Origin: Agathobacter sp.
Lineage (GTDB): Bacteria; Bacillota; Clostridia; Lachnospirales; Lachnospiraceae
Length of the DNA stretch: 64,000 bases
Reading direction: 5' to 3'
NCBI GenBank assembly: GCA_022772675.1
Contig: JALEZW010000046.1
Location: forward strand, 62,001 to 126,000
The position numbers and the translations under genes were made by a program. Below, piece by piece: positions 28,023-37,735 of the stretch. The notes under the pieces are model-generated. The model had not been told where the DNA came from, ran no database searches, and saw nothing but the letters and a program-made list of their open reading frames with translations. Positions within the stretch are counted from its first letter, which is position 1; each line of letters opens with the position of its first letter.

Positions 28023-29720
28023 ATGATGAGATCATTGTTCTCTGCTGTGTCGGGTCTTAAGACACACCAGACGAGAATGGATGTAATTGGTAACAATATT
28101 GCAAACGTAAATACAGAAGCATTTAAAGCTTCCAGCGTAAGATTCAGTGAGTTGATGTATCAGACACTTTCTACTGCTTCCGGCGGAGATGGTGCATTAG
28201 GAACAGGTGGAGTGAATGCCAAGCAGATTGGTCTTGGTGTCAATACGGCATCAACCACCATCAACATTACAGGTGCCGGTTCTTCTGAAACAACCGGAAA
28301 CCCTTTCGATTTAAAACTTACAGACAGTCAGACAACAAATTTCTTTATTGTCAGTGATGGTACAAATACCATGTTTACCCGTGCCGGTTCTTTCTATGTG
28401 GATGGAAACGGATTTCTGTGCATGAGCTCTACCGGATATACGGTACAGGGCTGGCAGGTAGATAAGACAACCGGTGAAATCCGTAAGGATACAGTCACTC
28501 CACTGCAGGTAATGGCTCCGGATAATACAACATCTTCACCGGAGGCAACCACAAAAGCTCATGTCAGCGGGATACTGGATAAAGAGGATACCAATGTCAC
28601 CAGTGATGATGGATATGTGATGACACTGGGATTCTTTGATGATTTAGGATATAACTATACTGCAAAGTTCGCTGTAAAAAAGATTGAGGACAGCCAGCAG
28701 TCCGGTTCCGGAACAACGGGAGGCGGTACAGGAACTACAACAACCACAGACAAGACAAACCGGTTTTTTATTAGTCTGACTGATATTCAGGACTCCAAGG
28801 GAAAATCTATTATTCCCACCACAGGGACTTCTGATGCAGATATTGAAAAAAGCAAAAGGGATAACTTAAATAAGATATGGGGCAAAGTTTCCATGAATCA
28901 AAGTACAACAGGAACCGGAGGGACAACGGGGACTGGAGGTACGACCGGAACTACAACAGGAACAGCGGATCCGCTTGGCTATGTTATGGTGTTTGATGCA
29001 AATAAGGGAACATTTGTCAGAGTATCTGATAAGCTTGATGGAACCGCAGCAGCGGGAACCACAGGTGGAAATACTACAACAGGTGGAACTACAACAGGAA
29101 CAGCACAAAACGAAATCTTATCCCAGATGCTGAACCTGAAAGCAGTATTTCAAAACGGTGTTGTTAACTCAAATGGTACCACAGGTGGAAATACCACCAC
29201 AGGTGGAACTGCCACAACAGATCCGACAGCAAATGTAAAATCGAACTTTAAAAATATAGAGATTGATTTTTCCGCAGCAAAGAATTTAAGCAACGGCGGA
29301 AAATCATCCTTAAAGATGGAAAATGGTACAACCAAAGGACAGGACACCGGAAAAAGACTTGGTGCCATGATTGGTCTGACCGTTGACCAGAGTGGTAAGA
29401 TTTACGGAAGCTATGACAATGGTAATACGGAACTGTTAGGGCAGATTGCCGTTGCGCAGTTTGCCAATGCATCCGGTCTTGAGAAGGTTGGTAATAACTG
29501 CTATCAGACAACTTTAAACTCCGGTGAGTTTGATGGAGTTGGTGTTGCTGTGGATGCAGACGGAAGCAAGATAGAGTCCGGTCAGTTGGAAATGTCAAAT
29601 GTGGATTTATCCGGCCAGTTTACGGATATGATCATTACGCAGAGAGGATTTCAGGCAAACTCCCGTGTAATCACTGTTTCAGATACGCTTCTTGAGGAAC
29701 TGATCAATCTGAAGAGATAG
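28023..29720 (+). CDS. flgE: Flagellar hook protein FlgE with Thr/Gly-rich insertions
   Basis: MMRSLFSAVSGLKTHQTRMDVIGNNIANVNTEAFKAS; C-terminal SNVDLSGQFTDMIITQRGFQANSRVITVSDTLLEELINLKR. ORF track start 28005 is probably too early. Confidence 0.95.
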   Translation: MMRSLFSAVSGLKTHQTRMDVIGNNIANVNTEAFKASSVRFSELMYQTLSTASGGDGALGTGGVNAKQIGLGVNTASTTINITGAGSSETTGNPFDLKLTDSQTTNFFIVSDGTNTMFTRAGSFYVDGNGFLCMSSTGYTVQGWQVDKTTGEIRKDTVTPLQVMAPDNTTSSPEATTKAHVSGILDKEDTNVTSDDGYVMTLGFFDDLGYNYTAKFAVKKIEDSQQSGSGTTGGGTGTTTTTDKTNRFFISLTDIQDSKGKSIIPTTGTSDADIEKSKRDNLNKIWGKVSMNQSTTGTGGTTGTGGTTGTTTGTADPLGYVMVFDANKGTFVRVSDKLDGTAAAGTTGGNTTTGGTTTGTAQNEILSQMLNLKAVFQNGVVNSNGTTGGNTTTGGTATTDPTANVKSNFKNIEIDFSAAKNLSNGGKSSLKMENGTTKGQDTGKRLGAMIGLTVDQSGKIYGSYDNGNTELLGQIAVAQFANASGLEKVGNNCYQTTLNSGEFDGVGVAVDADGSKIESGQLEMSNVDLSGQFTDMIITQRGFQANSRVITVSDTLLEELINLKR

Positions 29721-29740
29721 GTAATTACAAAAATAAAAAC

Positions 29741-29781
29741 GTTGGGAAATAGCATTTTTGGCTATCTCCCAACATTTTTTT
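29741..29781 (+). terminator. Rho-independent terminator after flgE
   Basis: GTTGGGAAATAGC-atttttg-GCTATCTCCCAAC-aTTTTTTT, one stem mismatch. Confidence 0.92.
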
Positions 29782-29813
29782 GCAGTTTTAGACTCTTTTT
29801 AACAAAAAGGAAG

Positions 29814-29842
29814 TAGACAAGAACGAGAAAGTTTAGTAAAAT
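29814..29842 (+). promoter_or_regulatory. Putative internal sigmaA promoter TAGACA-N17-TAAAAT upstream of motA
   Basis: 5/6 matches at both hexamers, directly after the flgE terminator. Confidence 0.65.
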
Positions 29843-29921
29843 CATATAAAAGGGTTTTTTGCAGGAGTTTGTCGAGTATGTCTGCTGAGTCCTAATATAA
29901 AGAAAGTGGAAGGTGTTATTC

Positions 29922-30722
29922 ATGGATATAGCGTCATTGATTTCAATTGTACTCGGTCTGGTCATGGTTATATTTGGTATTTTGTCCAGTAATAGTTTCG
30001 CTTTTTCAGCTATTACAGATATGTATATTGATTATCCATCGCTTATCATCACATTCGGTGGTTCCATCTGTAGTACACTGGGGTGTTTTAAGCTTGCAGA
30101 TGATATCAACTCTTTAAAGTCGATTTCCCTGCCATTTAAAGACAAAGCCTATGATCCGTCAGCTACGATACATACAATTATTGATCTCTCCAATGTCGGT
30201 CGTAAAGAAGGTCTTCTGGCATTAGAGGAGGCGGCAAACGGAATTGAGGATGAATTTCTTAAGAAAGGAATTATGCTTGTCGTGGATGGTACGGATCCGG
30301 AACTGGTTCGGGGAATTCTGGAGACAGACCTCATGTGCGTGGAGACAAGACACAAGAATGTAATCAAATTCTGGGAAAAATGGGCGGAGATGGGTCCTGC
30401 CTGGGGTATGATCGGTACCCTGTTGGGACTCATTGCCATGTTGAATAAACTGAATGATCCGTCAGCTATCGGACCGCAGATGTCTGTCGCACTTATTACC
30501 ACATTATATGGTTCACTGATTGCCAACTGGCTGTGTGCGCCGATTGTGGGAAAATTAAATACCAATAACGATCTTGAAGTAACAAACAGACAGATCACGA
30601 TTGAGGGGCTTTTGTCTATTCAGGCAGGAGAGAACCCCCGTGTCATTGAGGAAAAGCTCAAGTCATTCCTGTCACCTACTGTACGTGCCGGTATGACAGA
30701 CAGCACTGGAGGTGAAGAGTAG
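29922..30722 (+). CDS. motA: Flagellar stator protein MotA
   Basis: MDIASLISIVLGLVMVIFGIL; WAEMGPAWGMIGTLLGLIAML; PSAIGPQMSVALITTLYGSLIANWL. ORF track start 29913. Confidence 0.95.
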   Translation: MDIASLISIVLGLVMVIFGILSSNSFAFSAITDMYIDYPSLIITFGGSICSTLGCFKLADDINSLKSISLPFKDKAYDPSATIHTIIDLSNVGRKEGLLALEEAANGIEDEFLKKGIMLVVDGTDPELVRGILETDLMCVETRHKNVIKFWEKWAEMGPAWGMIGTLLGLIAMLNKLNDPSAIGPQMSVALITTLYGSLIANWLCAPIVGKLNTNNDLEVTNRQITIEGLLSIQAGENPRVIEEKLKSFLSPTVRAGMTDSTGGEE

Positions 30723-31543
30723 TGCCGAAAAAGAGACAGGAGGATCCGCCAAAAGGTTCTCCGGCGTGGATGAGTACCTTCTCGGATCTTATGAATCTTT
30801 TACTTTGCTTTTTCGTATTGCTTTTCTCCATGTCAACCGTTGATACGGAAAAGCTGCAGGCAGTGGTTGCATCATTGCAGAGCAGTATCAGTATTCTTCC
30901 CTCAGGTGGAGCAAGTATTGGTGAGGGAGAGATGATTTCCGCCGGTGTCCGTCAGCTGGAATTTCTGGATTCCTATTATAATGAGATGGCAAATTCCAAA
31001 TCGGAGGATGGAGACAACAATGGAGGTTCCAAAAACGTTTCTGAGGAGTATGAGAAGCAGGAACTTGCAGAGTCGGAGAAGATGGCAGAGGAAATTCAAA
31101 AGGAGATTGATAATTCCCAGTTGTCCGGAAAAGTAGATGTGGATTTTAATGCCGAATATGTAAAACTGAATTTAAACGGTTCTATCCTTTTTGCCTCAGG
31201 AAAATCGGATCTGGTTAAGAAAGCCGTTCCCATTGTGGACAAGATAGGACATATTTTGGAAAAGTACAACAAAAATATCATCGAGGTAGAAGGACATACG
31301 GACAATGTTCCAATCCATTCTGCAAAGTATGAGAGCAATGAAGTACTATCCGTTTACCGTGCCCTTTCTGTGACGAACCGTCTGAGAAAGAATGAAAAGC
31401 TGGATCCGAAGTATATCAAGTTTGCCGGACGGGGGGATTATGTACCAGTGGCAGATAACAGTACTGCAGAGGGACGTGCACAGAACCGAAGGGTTGAAAT
31501 TAAGATTTATAACTCGTACAATTCAGATGTGAAGGAAGATTAG
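30722..31543 (+). CDS. motB: Flagellar stator protein MotB (OmpA-like)
   Basis: GSPAWMSTFSDLMNLLLCFFVLLFSMS; EVEGHTDNVPI; AGRGDYVPVADNSTAEGRAQNRRVEI. Confidence 0.96.
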   Translation: MPKKRQEDPPKGSPAWMSTFSDLMNLLLCFFVLLFSMSTVDTEKLQAVVASLQSSISILPSGGASIGEGEMISAGVRQLEFLDSYYNEMANSKSEDGDNNGGSKNVSEEYEKQELAESEKMAEEIQKEIDNSQLSGKVDVDFNAEYVKLNLNGSILFASGKSDLVKKAVPIVDKIGHILEKYNKNIIEVEGHTDNVPIHSAKYESNEVLSVYRALSVTNRLRKNEKLDPKYIKFAGRGDYVPVADNSTAEGRAQNRRVEIKIYNSYNSDVKED

Positions 31544-31555
31544 AGGGAGTAAGCC

Positions 31556-32077
31556 ATGAAGAAAAATTTAATTTCTGTTATTATTCTTGCACTTGTTTTT
31601 GCAAATTTTGTATTGACAGCTATTTTAATGTTTTCCGTATTACCGGAGACCAAGAAGGCGAATACATTGATTGAGAAGGTGTGTTCCGCTATTGATCTGG
31701 ATTTAAACAGTGGTGCTGCAACAGGAACCAGCAATGTCCCGATTGATCAGCAGGAAATCTATAAGGTAAGTGCAGGAGAGGATTTAACAACCAATCTTGC
31801 AGATGGCTCTGATGGAAAAACCCATTATGCAGTCTTAAATGTATCACTTGTCCTGAATACAAAGAGTGATAACTATAAGAAGTATAATCAGGAATTTCTC
31901 ACAAATCAGGATGATACCATTAAAAATGATATTATAAAGGTGGTCAGCGGATATACATTTGATGAATTTAATCATAAGTCAGACGATATCAAAAAAACAA
32001 TTCTTTCAGATATGCAGAAGTTATTCGGAAAGGACTATGTGATTGGAGTTAACTTTTCTAAGCTGACTGCACAATAG
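31556..32077 (+). CDS. fliL: Flagellar basal body-associated protein FliL-like
   Basis: N-terminal TM, between motB and fliM, FliL-like C-terminus. Confidence 0.8.
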   Translation: MKKNLISVIILALVFANFVLTAILMFSVLPETKKANTLIEKVCSAIDLDLNSGAATGTSNVPIDQQEIYKVSAGEDLTTNLADGSDGKTHYAVLNVSLVLNTKSDNYKKYNQEFLTNQDDTIKNDIIKVVSGYTFDEFNHKSDDIKKTILSDMQKLFGKDYVIGVNFSKLTAQ

Positions 32078-32100
32078 GATATACAGGTGGTGAAAGACAG

Positions 32101-33081
32101 ATGGGTGACGTATTATCTCAAAATGAGATAGACAACTTACTGGCAGCATTAAGCACCGGTGAGCTGGACGTAGATGATATAAAAGATAATAAAGAAAAGC
32201 AGGTTAAAAATTACGATTTTGCCCGTCCTTCCAAGTTTTCGAAAGAGCATCTTCGTACTTTGGAGATTATTTTTGAACATTATGGCAGACTTCTTTCCAC
32301 GAATCTTCCGGTTTACTTAAGGAAGAATGTTCAGGTGGAAGTGATGAATTCCGAGGCGGTTACCTATTCAGAGTTTTCCAATGCACTGTCCAATCCGGTG
32401 CTTTTGGGAATTGTGAATTTTGCTCCGCTTCAGGGGAATATCATTATTGAGATGGCTTCCAATCTGGGATATACTGTTGTTGACCGTATGCTGGGAGGAC
32501 GGGGAGACCCGATGGATAAGGTGCGTGATTTCTCAGAGATAGAACTTTTGATCATTGAAAGGATTATGATCGTATGTGTCAATCTGTTACAGGAACCCTG
32601 GGAGAATGTCCTTGAGATTCATCCACGTCTGGAAAGGATTGAGACAAATTCCCAGTATGCGCAGATTATTTCTCCCAGTGAGATGATTGCCATTGTTACG
32701 ATTAATTTAAAAATCGGAGAAGTTGAGGGACTGATGAACATCTGTCTTCCATATTTGACACTGGAGGATGTTATTGATAAACTGAATACCAAGTACTGGT
32801 ATTCTAATATGCAGGATCAGGATGAGCATGATTACACGGAGGCCATTGAGTCACTGATTCAGAGGGCTCAGGTTCCGGTGAAAGCAGTGCTTGGAAACAG
32901 TATAGTTTCTGTCAGCGATTTTTCTATGCTGCAGCCAGGCGATATTATCAGGCTTGACCGTAAGGTGGAAGATGAGCTGGATATTTATGTGGGAAATATT
33001 CGTAAATTTACTGCGCTTCCCGGATCATCGGGAGATAAATATGCAGTTAGGATCACTTCGGTGATTAGAGAGGAGCAATAA
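32101..33081 (+). CDS. fliM: Flagellar motor switch protein FliM
   Basis: MGDVLSQNEIDNLLAAL CheY-P binding motif; YDFARPSKFSKEHLRTLEIIFEHYGR. Confidence 0.97.
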   Translation: MGDVLSQNEIDNLLAALSTGELDVDDIKDNKEKQVKNYDFARPSKFSKEHLRTLEIIFEHYGRLLSTNLPVYLRKNVQVEVMNSEAVTYSEFSNALSNPVLLGIVNFAPLQGNIIIEMASNLGYTVVDRMLGGRGDPMDKVRDFSEIELLIIERIMIVCVNLLQEPWENVLEIHPRLERIETNSQYAQIISPSEMIAIVTINLKIGEVEGLMNICLPYLTLEDVIDKLNTKYWYSNMQDQDEHDYTEAIESLIQRAQVPVKAVLGNSIVSVSDFSMLQPGDIIRLDRKVEDELDIYVGNIRKFTALPGSSGDKYAVRITSVIREEQ

Positions 33082-33084
33082 AGT

Positions 33085-34269
33085 ATGGATGGAGTATTAT
33101 CGCAGGAGGAAATCAATGCACTGCTGAATGACCCGGGTGCAGGTGCGGGGAATGGTGGTACAGAGAGCGAGCTTTCCGATGCGGAAAAGGATGCCATTGG
33201 CGAGATTGCCAATATCAGCATGGGAACAGCGGCCACTACTCTGTTCTCACTGGTTAACCGGAAGGTGGAGATTTCTACACCGGTAGTATCCTATGCGACA
33301 TGGGATGATATTGTTCAGCAGTATGAACGCCCGTGTGTTTTTATCCGTATTGCATATACTGTGGGACTGGATGGAAGCAATCTTCTGGTGCTGAAAGAAA
33401 ATGATGTTAAGATTATTACGGATCTGATGATGGGTGGTGACGGAACCAATGCCACAGAAGGAGAACTGGGGGAGTTGCATTTAAGTGCAATCAGTGAGGC
33501 CATGAACCAGATGATGGGGTCAGCGGCTACCTCACTTTCCTCTATGTTAAGCCGAAAGATAGATATCAGTCCGCCAACAGCAACAGTGATTGATCTGACA
33601 GAGGATATTGATGAATCAATGATTGATTCATTTCTCTCGGGACAATTTGTTAAGATTTCTTTTCGAATGGAGATTGGAAATCTTGTGGATAGTGAGATTA
33701 TGCAGCTGTATCCGATTTCTTTTGCAAGGGAAATGTGTGCAGGAGTTACCAAGACCATGGAGATTGACAACCAGAGTGTTGTTTCCGATTCTGCACCGAC
33801 AGCAGCTAATCCGCAACAGGAGGCACCGGCATCGCAGCCGGCAGCTTCGCAGAACGCAGCACAGATGGGACAGCCTATGATGGGGCAGCCAATGCAGCCG
33901 ATGATGGGACAACCTATGATGGGGGCTATGATGAATCAGAATATGGGACAGCCGGTAAATGTTCAGCCGGCACAATTCAGTGCATTTGCCGGAGGTAATG
34001 TGGGAACCTACCAGCCGGAAAATATTGGTTTGATTATGGATGTACCGCTCGAAGTTACTGTTGAGCTGGGAAGAACAACAAAATCAATTTCCGACATTTT
34101 GGATTTTGGACCTGGCAAAATTATTGAACTTAATAAACTTGCAGGAGAACCGATTGATGTACTTGTCAATGGCAAGTATGTTGCAAAAGGCGAAGTTGTA
34201 GTGATTGAGGAAAGTTTTGGAGTACGTATCACGGAAATTGTGAATGCTTCAAGACCGGGCGGAAAGTAG
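33085..34269 (+). CDS. fliY: Flagellar motor switch phosphatase FliY/FliN with Met/Gln/Pro-rich linker
   Basis: LSQEEINALL; CheC-like EIANISMGTAATTL and SEAMNQMMGSAATSL; C-terminal FliN domain DVPLEVTVELGRTTKSISDILDFGPGKIIELNKLAGEPIDVLVNGK. Confidence 0.95.
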   Translation: MDGVLSQEEINALLNDPGAGAGNGGTESELSDAEKDAIGEIANISMGTAATTLFSLVNRKVEISTPVVSYATWDDIVQQYERPCVFIRIAYTVGLDGSNLLVLKENDVKIITDLMMGGDGTNATEGELGELHLSAISEAMNQMMGSAATSLSSMLSRKIDISPPTATVIDLTEDIDESMIDSFLSGQFVKISFRMEIGNLVDSEIMQLYPISFAREMCAGVTKTMEIDNQSVVSDSAPTAANPQQEAPASQPAASQNAAQMGQPMMGQPMQPMMGQPMMGAMMNQNMGQPVNVQPAQFSAFAGGNVGTYQPENIGLIMDVPLEVTVELGRTTKSISDILDFGPGKIIELNKLAGEPIDVLVNGKYVAKGEVVVIEESFGVRITEIVNASRPGGK

Positions 34270-34278
34270 TAGAAGCGT

Positions 34279-34644
34279 ATGGAAAGCTTTTTTCAGCTGC
34301 TGGGAGCTTTACTGATTTTTGCATTTGTAATACTTCTCACCTACCTTACTACCAGATGGATAGCGGGATTTCAAAAGGTTCGCAGCCATAATAAAAATCT
34401 TCGGATTGTGGAAACAATGGGGATCGGAAATAACAAGATGATCAGTATCGTGGAAGCGGGGACTGTTTATCTTGTTGTTTCCGTGGGAAAGGATGAAGTA
34501 CATCTGCTGGCACAGCTGACGAGAGAGCAGCTTAAGGATTATTCCTTTGAGCAGGAAAATCAGGGAGAACCCCAGGAGTCCTTCTCGGAAATCCTGAAGA
34601 AAATAAAAGATAAGCTACCAAAGAAGCAGGATGGAAATGAGTAA
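34279..34644 (+). CDS. fliO: Flagellar biosynthetic protein FliO/FliZ
   Basis: N-terminal TM, LRIVETMGIGNNKMISIVEAGTVYLVVSVGKDEVHLLAQL; immediately before fliP. Confidence 0.85.
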   Translation: MESFFQLLGALLIFAFVILLTYLTTRWIAGFQKVRSHNKNLRIVETMGIGNNKMISIVEAGTVYLVVSVGKDEVHLLAQLTREQLKDYSFEQENQGEPQESFSEILKKIKDKLPKKQDGNE

Positions 34645-35497
34645 AAGGAAAAAAATATACTGCACATTAAGTTTTCTGTTTGCCTGTGCAGTTCTAATAC
34701 TTACAATTACATTATGTGCGGTAAGACCAAAGGCTGTTTTTGCGGCATCCATGGATCCGGACAGTATCACGGAAATGACACCGAAGGATACGGAAGGTGC
34801 TGACCATAACACGGACAGCACAGACGGATTGTCTATTGTCTATAATAATAAAAACGGTTCCGTCTCAACTCCAATTAAGATGCTTTTGGTACTTACGATT
34901 CTGACGTTAGCACCATCGATTCTGATTATGCTGACATCTTTTACAAGAATCATTATTGTGCTCCATTTTATAAGAACCGCTATTGGAACACAGACAGCAC
35001 CTCCGAACCAGGTATTGATCGGACTTGCACTGTTTCTGACATTTTTCATAATGTGGCCAACCTTTCAGCAGATTAATAAGAATGCAATTCAACCGCTGGA
35101 CCGTGGAGAGATTACCCAGGAGCAGTTTTTTAAGGCGGCGGAGCAGCCAATACGGGAGTTTATGATTAAGGATGCCAAGATTCAGATGAGGGATGTCAAT
35201 TTATTTATGGAGATTTCCGGACAGTCCTATAAGGATACCGAGGAACTTTCTGATGTCCCCTTTATGACACTGGTTCCGGCTTTTATTTTAAGCGAACTTC
35301 GGAAAGCCTTTATCATGGGATTTTTAATTTATATTCCGTTTATTGTGATAGATATGGTAGTAGCATCGGTTCTCATGTCAATGGGTATGATGATGCTGCC
35401 GCCTACAACCATTTCGCTGCCCTTTAAAATTTTATTATTTGTTCTGGCTGATGGATGGAATCTTGTAATAGGTTCCCTTGTCCAGACCTTTTACTAG
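34631..35497 (+). CDS. fliP: Flagellar biosynthetic protein FliP
   Basis: LTSFTRIIIVLHFIRTAIGTQTAPPNQVLIGLALFLTFFIM. Confidence 0.97.
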   Translation: MEMSKRKKIYCTLSFLFACAVLILTITLCAVRPKAVFAASMDPDSITEMTPKDTEGADHNTDSTDGLSIVYNNKNGSVSTPIKMLLVLTILTLAPSILIMLTSFTRIIIVLHFIRTAIGTQTAPPNQVLIGLALFLTFFIMWPTFQQINKNAIQPLDRGEITQEQFFKAAEQPIREFMIKDAKIQMRDVNLFMEISGQSYKDTEELSDVPFMTLVPAFILSELRKAFIMGFLIYIPFIVIDMVVASVLMSMGMMMLPPTTISLPFKILLFVLADGWNLVIGSLVQTFY

Positions 35498-35508
35498 GAG
35501 GCATCGGT

Positions 35509-35784
35509 ATGATTTCACAGGAAGCAATATTAGATATTGCAAGAGATGCAATTTACACAATTATTATTACGTCGGCTCCCCTTTTGATTGTTTCTCTGGT
35601 TGTTGGTCTGATTATCAGTATATTTCAGACGGTAACATCCATTCAGGAGCAGACACTTACCTTTGTTCCAAAGATTATTGCTGTTTTTGTTGCCTTGATG
35701 ATATGCGGATCCTGGATGATGGACAATCTTACCGGTTTTATCGACAGGCTGTGGTCCAATTTCAGTACCTATCTGAGCATGTGA
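35509..35784 (+). CDS. fliQ: Flagellar biosynthetic protein FliQ
   Basis: MISQEAILDIARDAIYTIIITSAPLLIVSLVVGLIISIFQTVTSIQEQTLTFVPKI. Start corrected from 35455. Confidence 0.97.
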   Translation: MISQEAILDIARDAIYTIIITSAPLLIVSLVVGLIISIFQTVTSIQEQTLTFVPKIIAVFVALMICGSWMMDNLTGFIDRLWSNFSTYLSM

Positions 35785-35788
35785 CGAT

Positions 35789-36568
35789 ATGATTAATTAT
35801 ACGTTTTCGATTGAAAATTTTGAGTATTTTCTCCTTATTCTGGTAAGGGTATCCTGTTTTGTATTTACAGCACCGCTTTTAGGTCAGCAGGGAATTCCGG
35901 GCCGGATTAAAATTGGGTTTGCACTGGTGATTTCACTATTGTTGTATCCCGTTGTTGAACGGCCGGAGCTTACCTATGCAAGCGTGGTCGGATATGCAGT
36001 GGTTGTTGTGAAAGAGGGAATTACGGGATTGCTGATCGGCTTTGCCGCAAGCATCTGTAATTCTATTGTTTTGTTTGCGGGAAATATCATTGATATGGAT
36101 ATTGGACTGTCCATGGCAACGGAGTTTAATCAGGACACCGGTACAGAATCCACTTTGACAGGAAATCTGTATTATTATCTGGTGCTTCTTCTCATGGTAA
36201 GCTCCAATTTATATACCTATCTGATCCGGGCACTTTCGGATTCCTTTGCTGTGATTCCGATTGCACACCAGAAGTTTGAATGGAATCATCTGCTGTCTGC
36301 CTTTTCACAGTATATGGTGGATTTGTTTCAGATAGGTTTCCGGATTTTTCTGCCTTTTTTTGCCTGCATCATGATTTTAAACTGTGTGCTTGGAATTATG
36401 GCACGGGTAGCTCCACAGATGAACATGTTTTCTGTGGGCATGCAGATGAAAATTCTTGTGGGATTTGTGGTTTTAATGCTTATGGTATTTCTTCTGCCCA
36501 GTGTGGCGGATTTTATATTTAAAGAAATTAAGACGATGGTGAGACTTTTTGCAGAGAGTATGTACTGA
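35789..36568 (+). CDS. fliR: Flagellar biosynthetic protein FliR
   Basis: Multi-TM FliR-like protein between fliQ and flhB. Confidence 0.95.
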   Translation: MINYTFSIENFEYFLLILVRVSCFVFTAPLLGQQGIPGRIKIGFALVISLLLYPVVERPELTYASVVGYAVVVVKEGITGLLIGFAASICNSIVLFAGNIIDMDIGLSMATEFNQDTGTESTLTGNLYYYLVLLLMVSSNLYTYLIRALSDSFAVIPIAHQKFEWNHLLSAFSQYMVDLFQIGFRIFLPFFACIMILNCVLGIMARVAPQMNMFSVGMQMKILVGFVVLMLMVFLLPSVADFIFKEIKTMVRLFAESMY

Positions 36569-37697
36569 TGTATACCGAAATAATCAAATATTGCGATATA
36601 ATCTGCAGTGGTTTGCCAAGGATGGCGAAGGCGGGGAAAAGACTGAACCTGCAACGGCAAAAAAACTGCAGGATGCAAGAAAAGAGGGCAAGGTAGCAAA
36701 AAGCCGGGAGTTAAATTCCGCCTTTGATCTGCTGGTTTTATTTCTGTGCCTTAAAATTTTTGTCTCCTTTGTGGGAGAAAAATTTTTAGATATTTTCTCC
36801 TATGCCTATGAAAATATGCCGGATTTTGTTAGAATAAATGAGGGAAGCCTTTCCACTCATTCCGTAGCGGTAATGATAACGTCTGTTTTGATTAAGAGTC
36901 TTATTATTATGCTGCCTTTTATGGCCTTTGGATTTACAGTTACTTTTCTTGTCAGTATTGTACAGGTAGGATGGAAGATTTCCACAAAGCCCATGAAGCC
37001 GGAGTTATCCAAGTTAAACCCAATCAATGGGTTTAAGAGAATTTTTTCCAAGGATTCTCTGTTTGAGCTGGTAAAGTCCATTTTTAAAGTCGGCATTATC
37101 GTTTACATAGCCATATCTGAGGTGAAAAAGCATGACAATGAGCTGTTTCTACTGTATGATCTGGATATTAAACAGGCAGTTGGCCTGGTTGGCTCCCTGA
37201 TCATTGACACAGGAATCAAAATCAGTGCAGTCTATCTGATCATTGGTTTTGCAGATTTGATCTATCAGAAACATAAGTTCAATGAAGATATGAAGATGAC
37301 CAAACAGGAGGTCAAGGATGAGTATAAAAACACCGAGGGAGATCCGCAGATAAAAGGGCGACAGCGCCGAAAGATGCAGGAAGTTTCCCAAAGGCGTATG
37401 ATGCAGGATGTGCCGAAAGCGGACGTGGTTATCACGAATCCGACTCATTTTGCAGTCGCACTCAGATATGATGCGGGGGTGAGTCAGGCTCCTGTTGTTA
37501 TTGCAAAGGGTGCAGATTATCTGGCGCAGAAGATTAAAGAGGCTGCGCGGGAAAATAATATTGAGATTGTTGAAAATAAGCCTTTGGCGCGTATGCTGTA
37601 CCACAATGTGGATGTGGGAGCAGAAATTCCGCCGGAGCTTTATCAGGCAGTTGCAGAGGTACTTGCTGCCGTATATACAGCAAAGAATCCACAATAG
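36549..37697 (+). CDS. flhB: Flagellar biosynthetic protein FlhB (non-ATG start, TTG 36549 or 36591)
   Basis: LQWFAKDGEGGEKTEPATAKKLQDARKEGKVAKSRELN; NPTH autocleavage motif VVITNPTHFAVALRYD. Confidence 0.95.
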   Translation: MQRVCTDVYRNNQILRYNLQWFAKDGEGGEKTEPATAKKLQDARKEGKVAKSRELNSAFDLLVLFLCLKIFVSFVGEKFLDIFSYAYENMPDFVRINEGSLSTHSVAVMITSVLIKSLIIMLPFMAFGFTVTFLVSIVQVGWKISTKPMKPELSKLNPINGFKRIFSKDSLFELVKSIFKVGIIVYIAISEVKKHDNELFLLYDLDIKQAVGLVGSLIIDTGIKISAVYLIIGFADLIYQKHKFNEDMKMTKQEVKDEYKNTEGDPQIKGRQRRKMQEVSQRRMMQDVPKADVVITNPTHFAVALRYDAGVSQAPVVIAKGADYLAQKIKEAARENNIEIVENKPLARMLYHNVDVGAEIPPELYQAVAEVLAAVYTAKNPQ

Positions 37698-37735
37698 AAT
37701 TGAAATTTATAGCAGAGTGAAAGGAGGTTGTTAAG

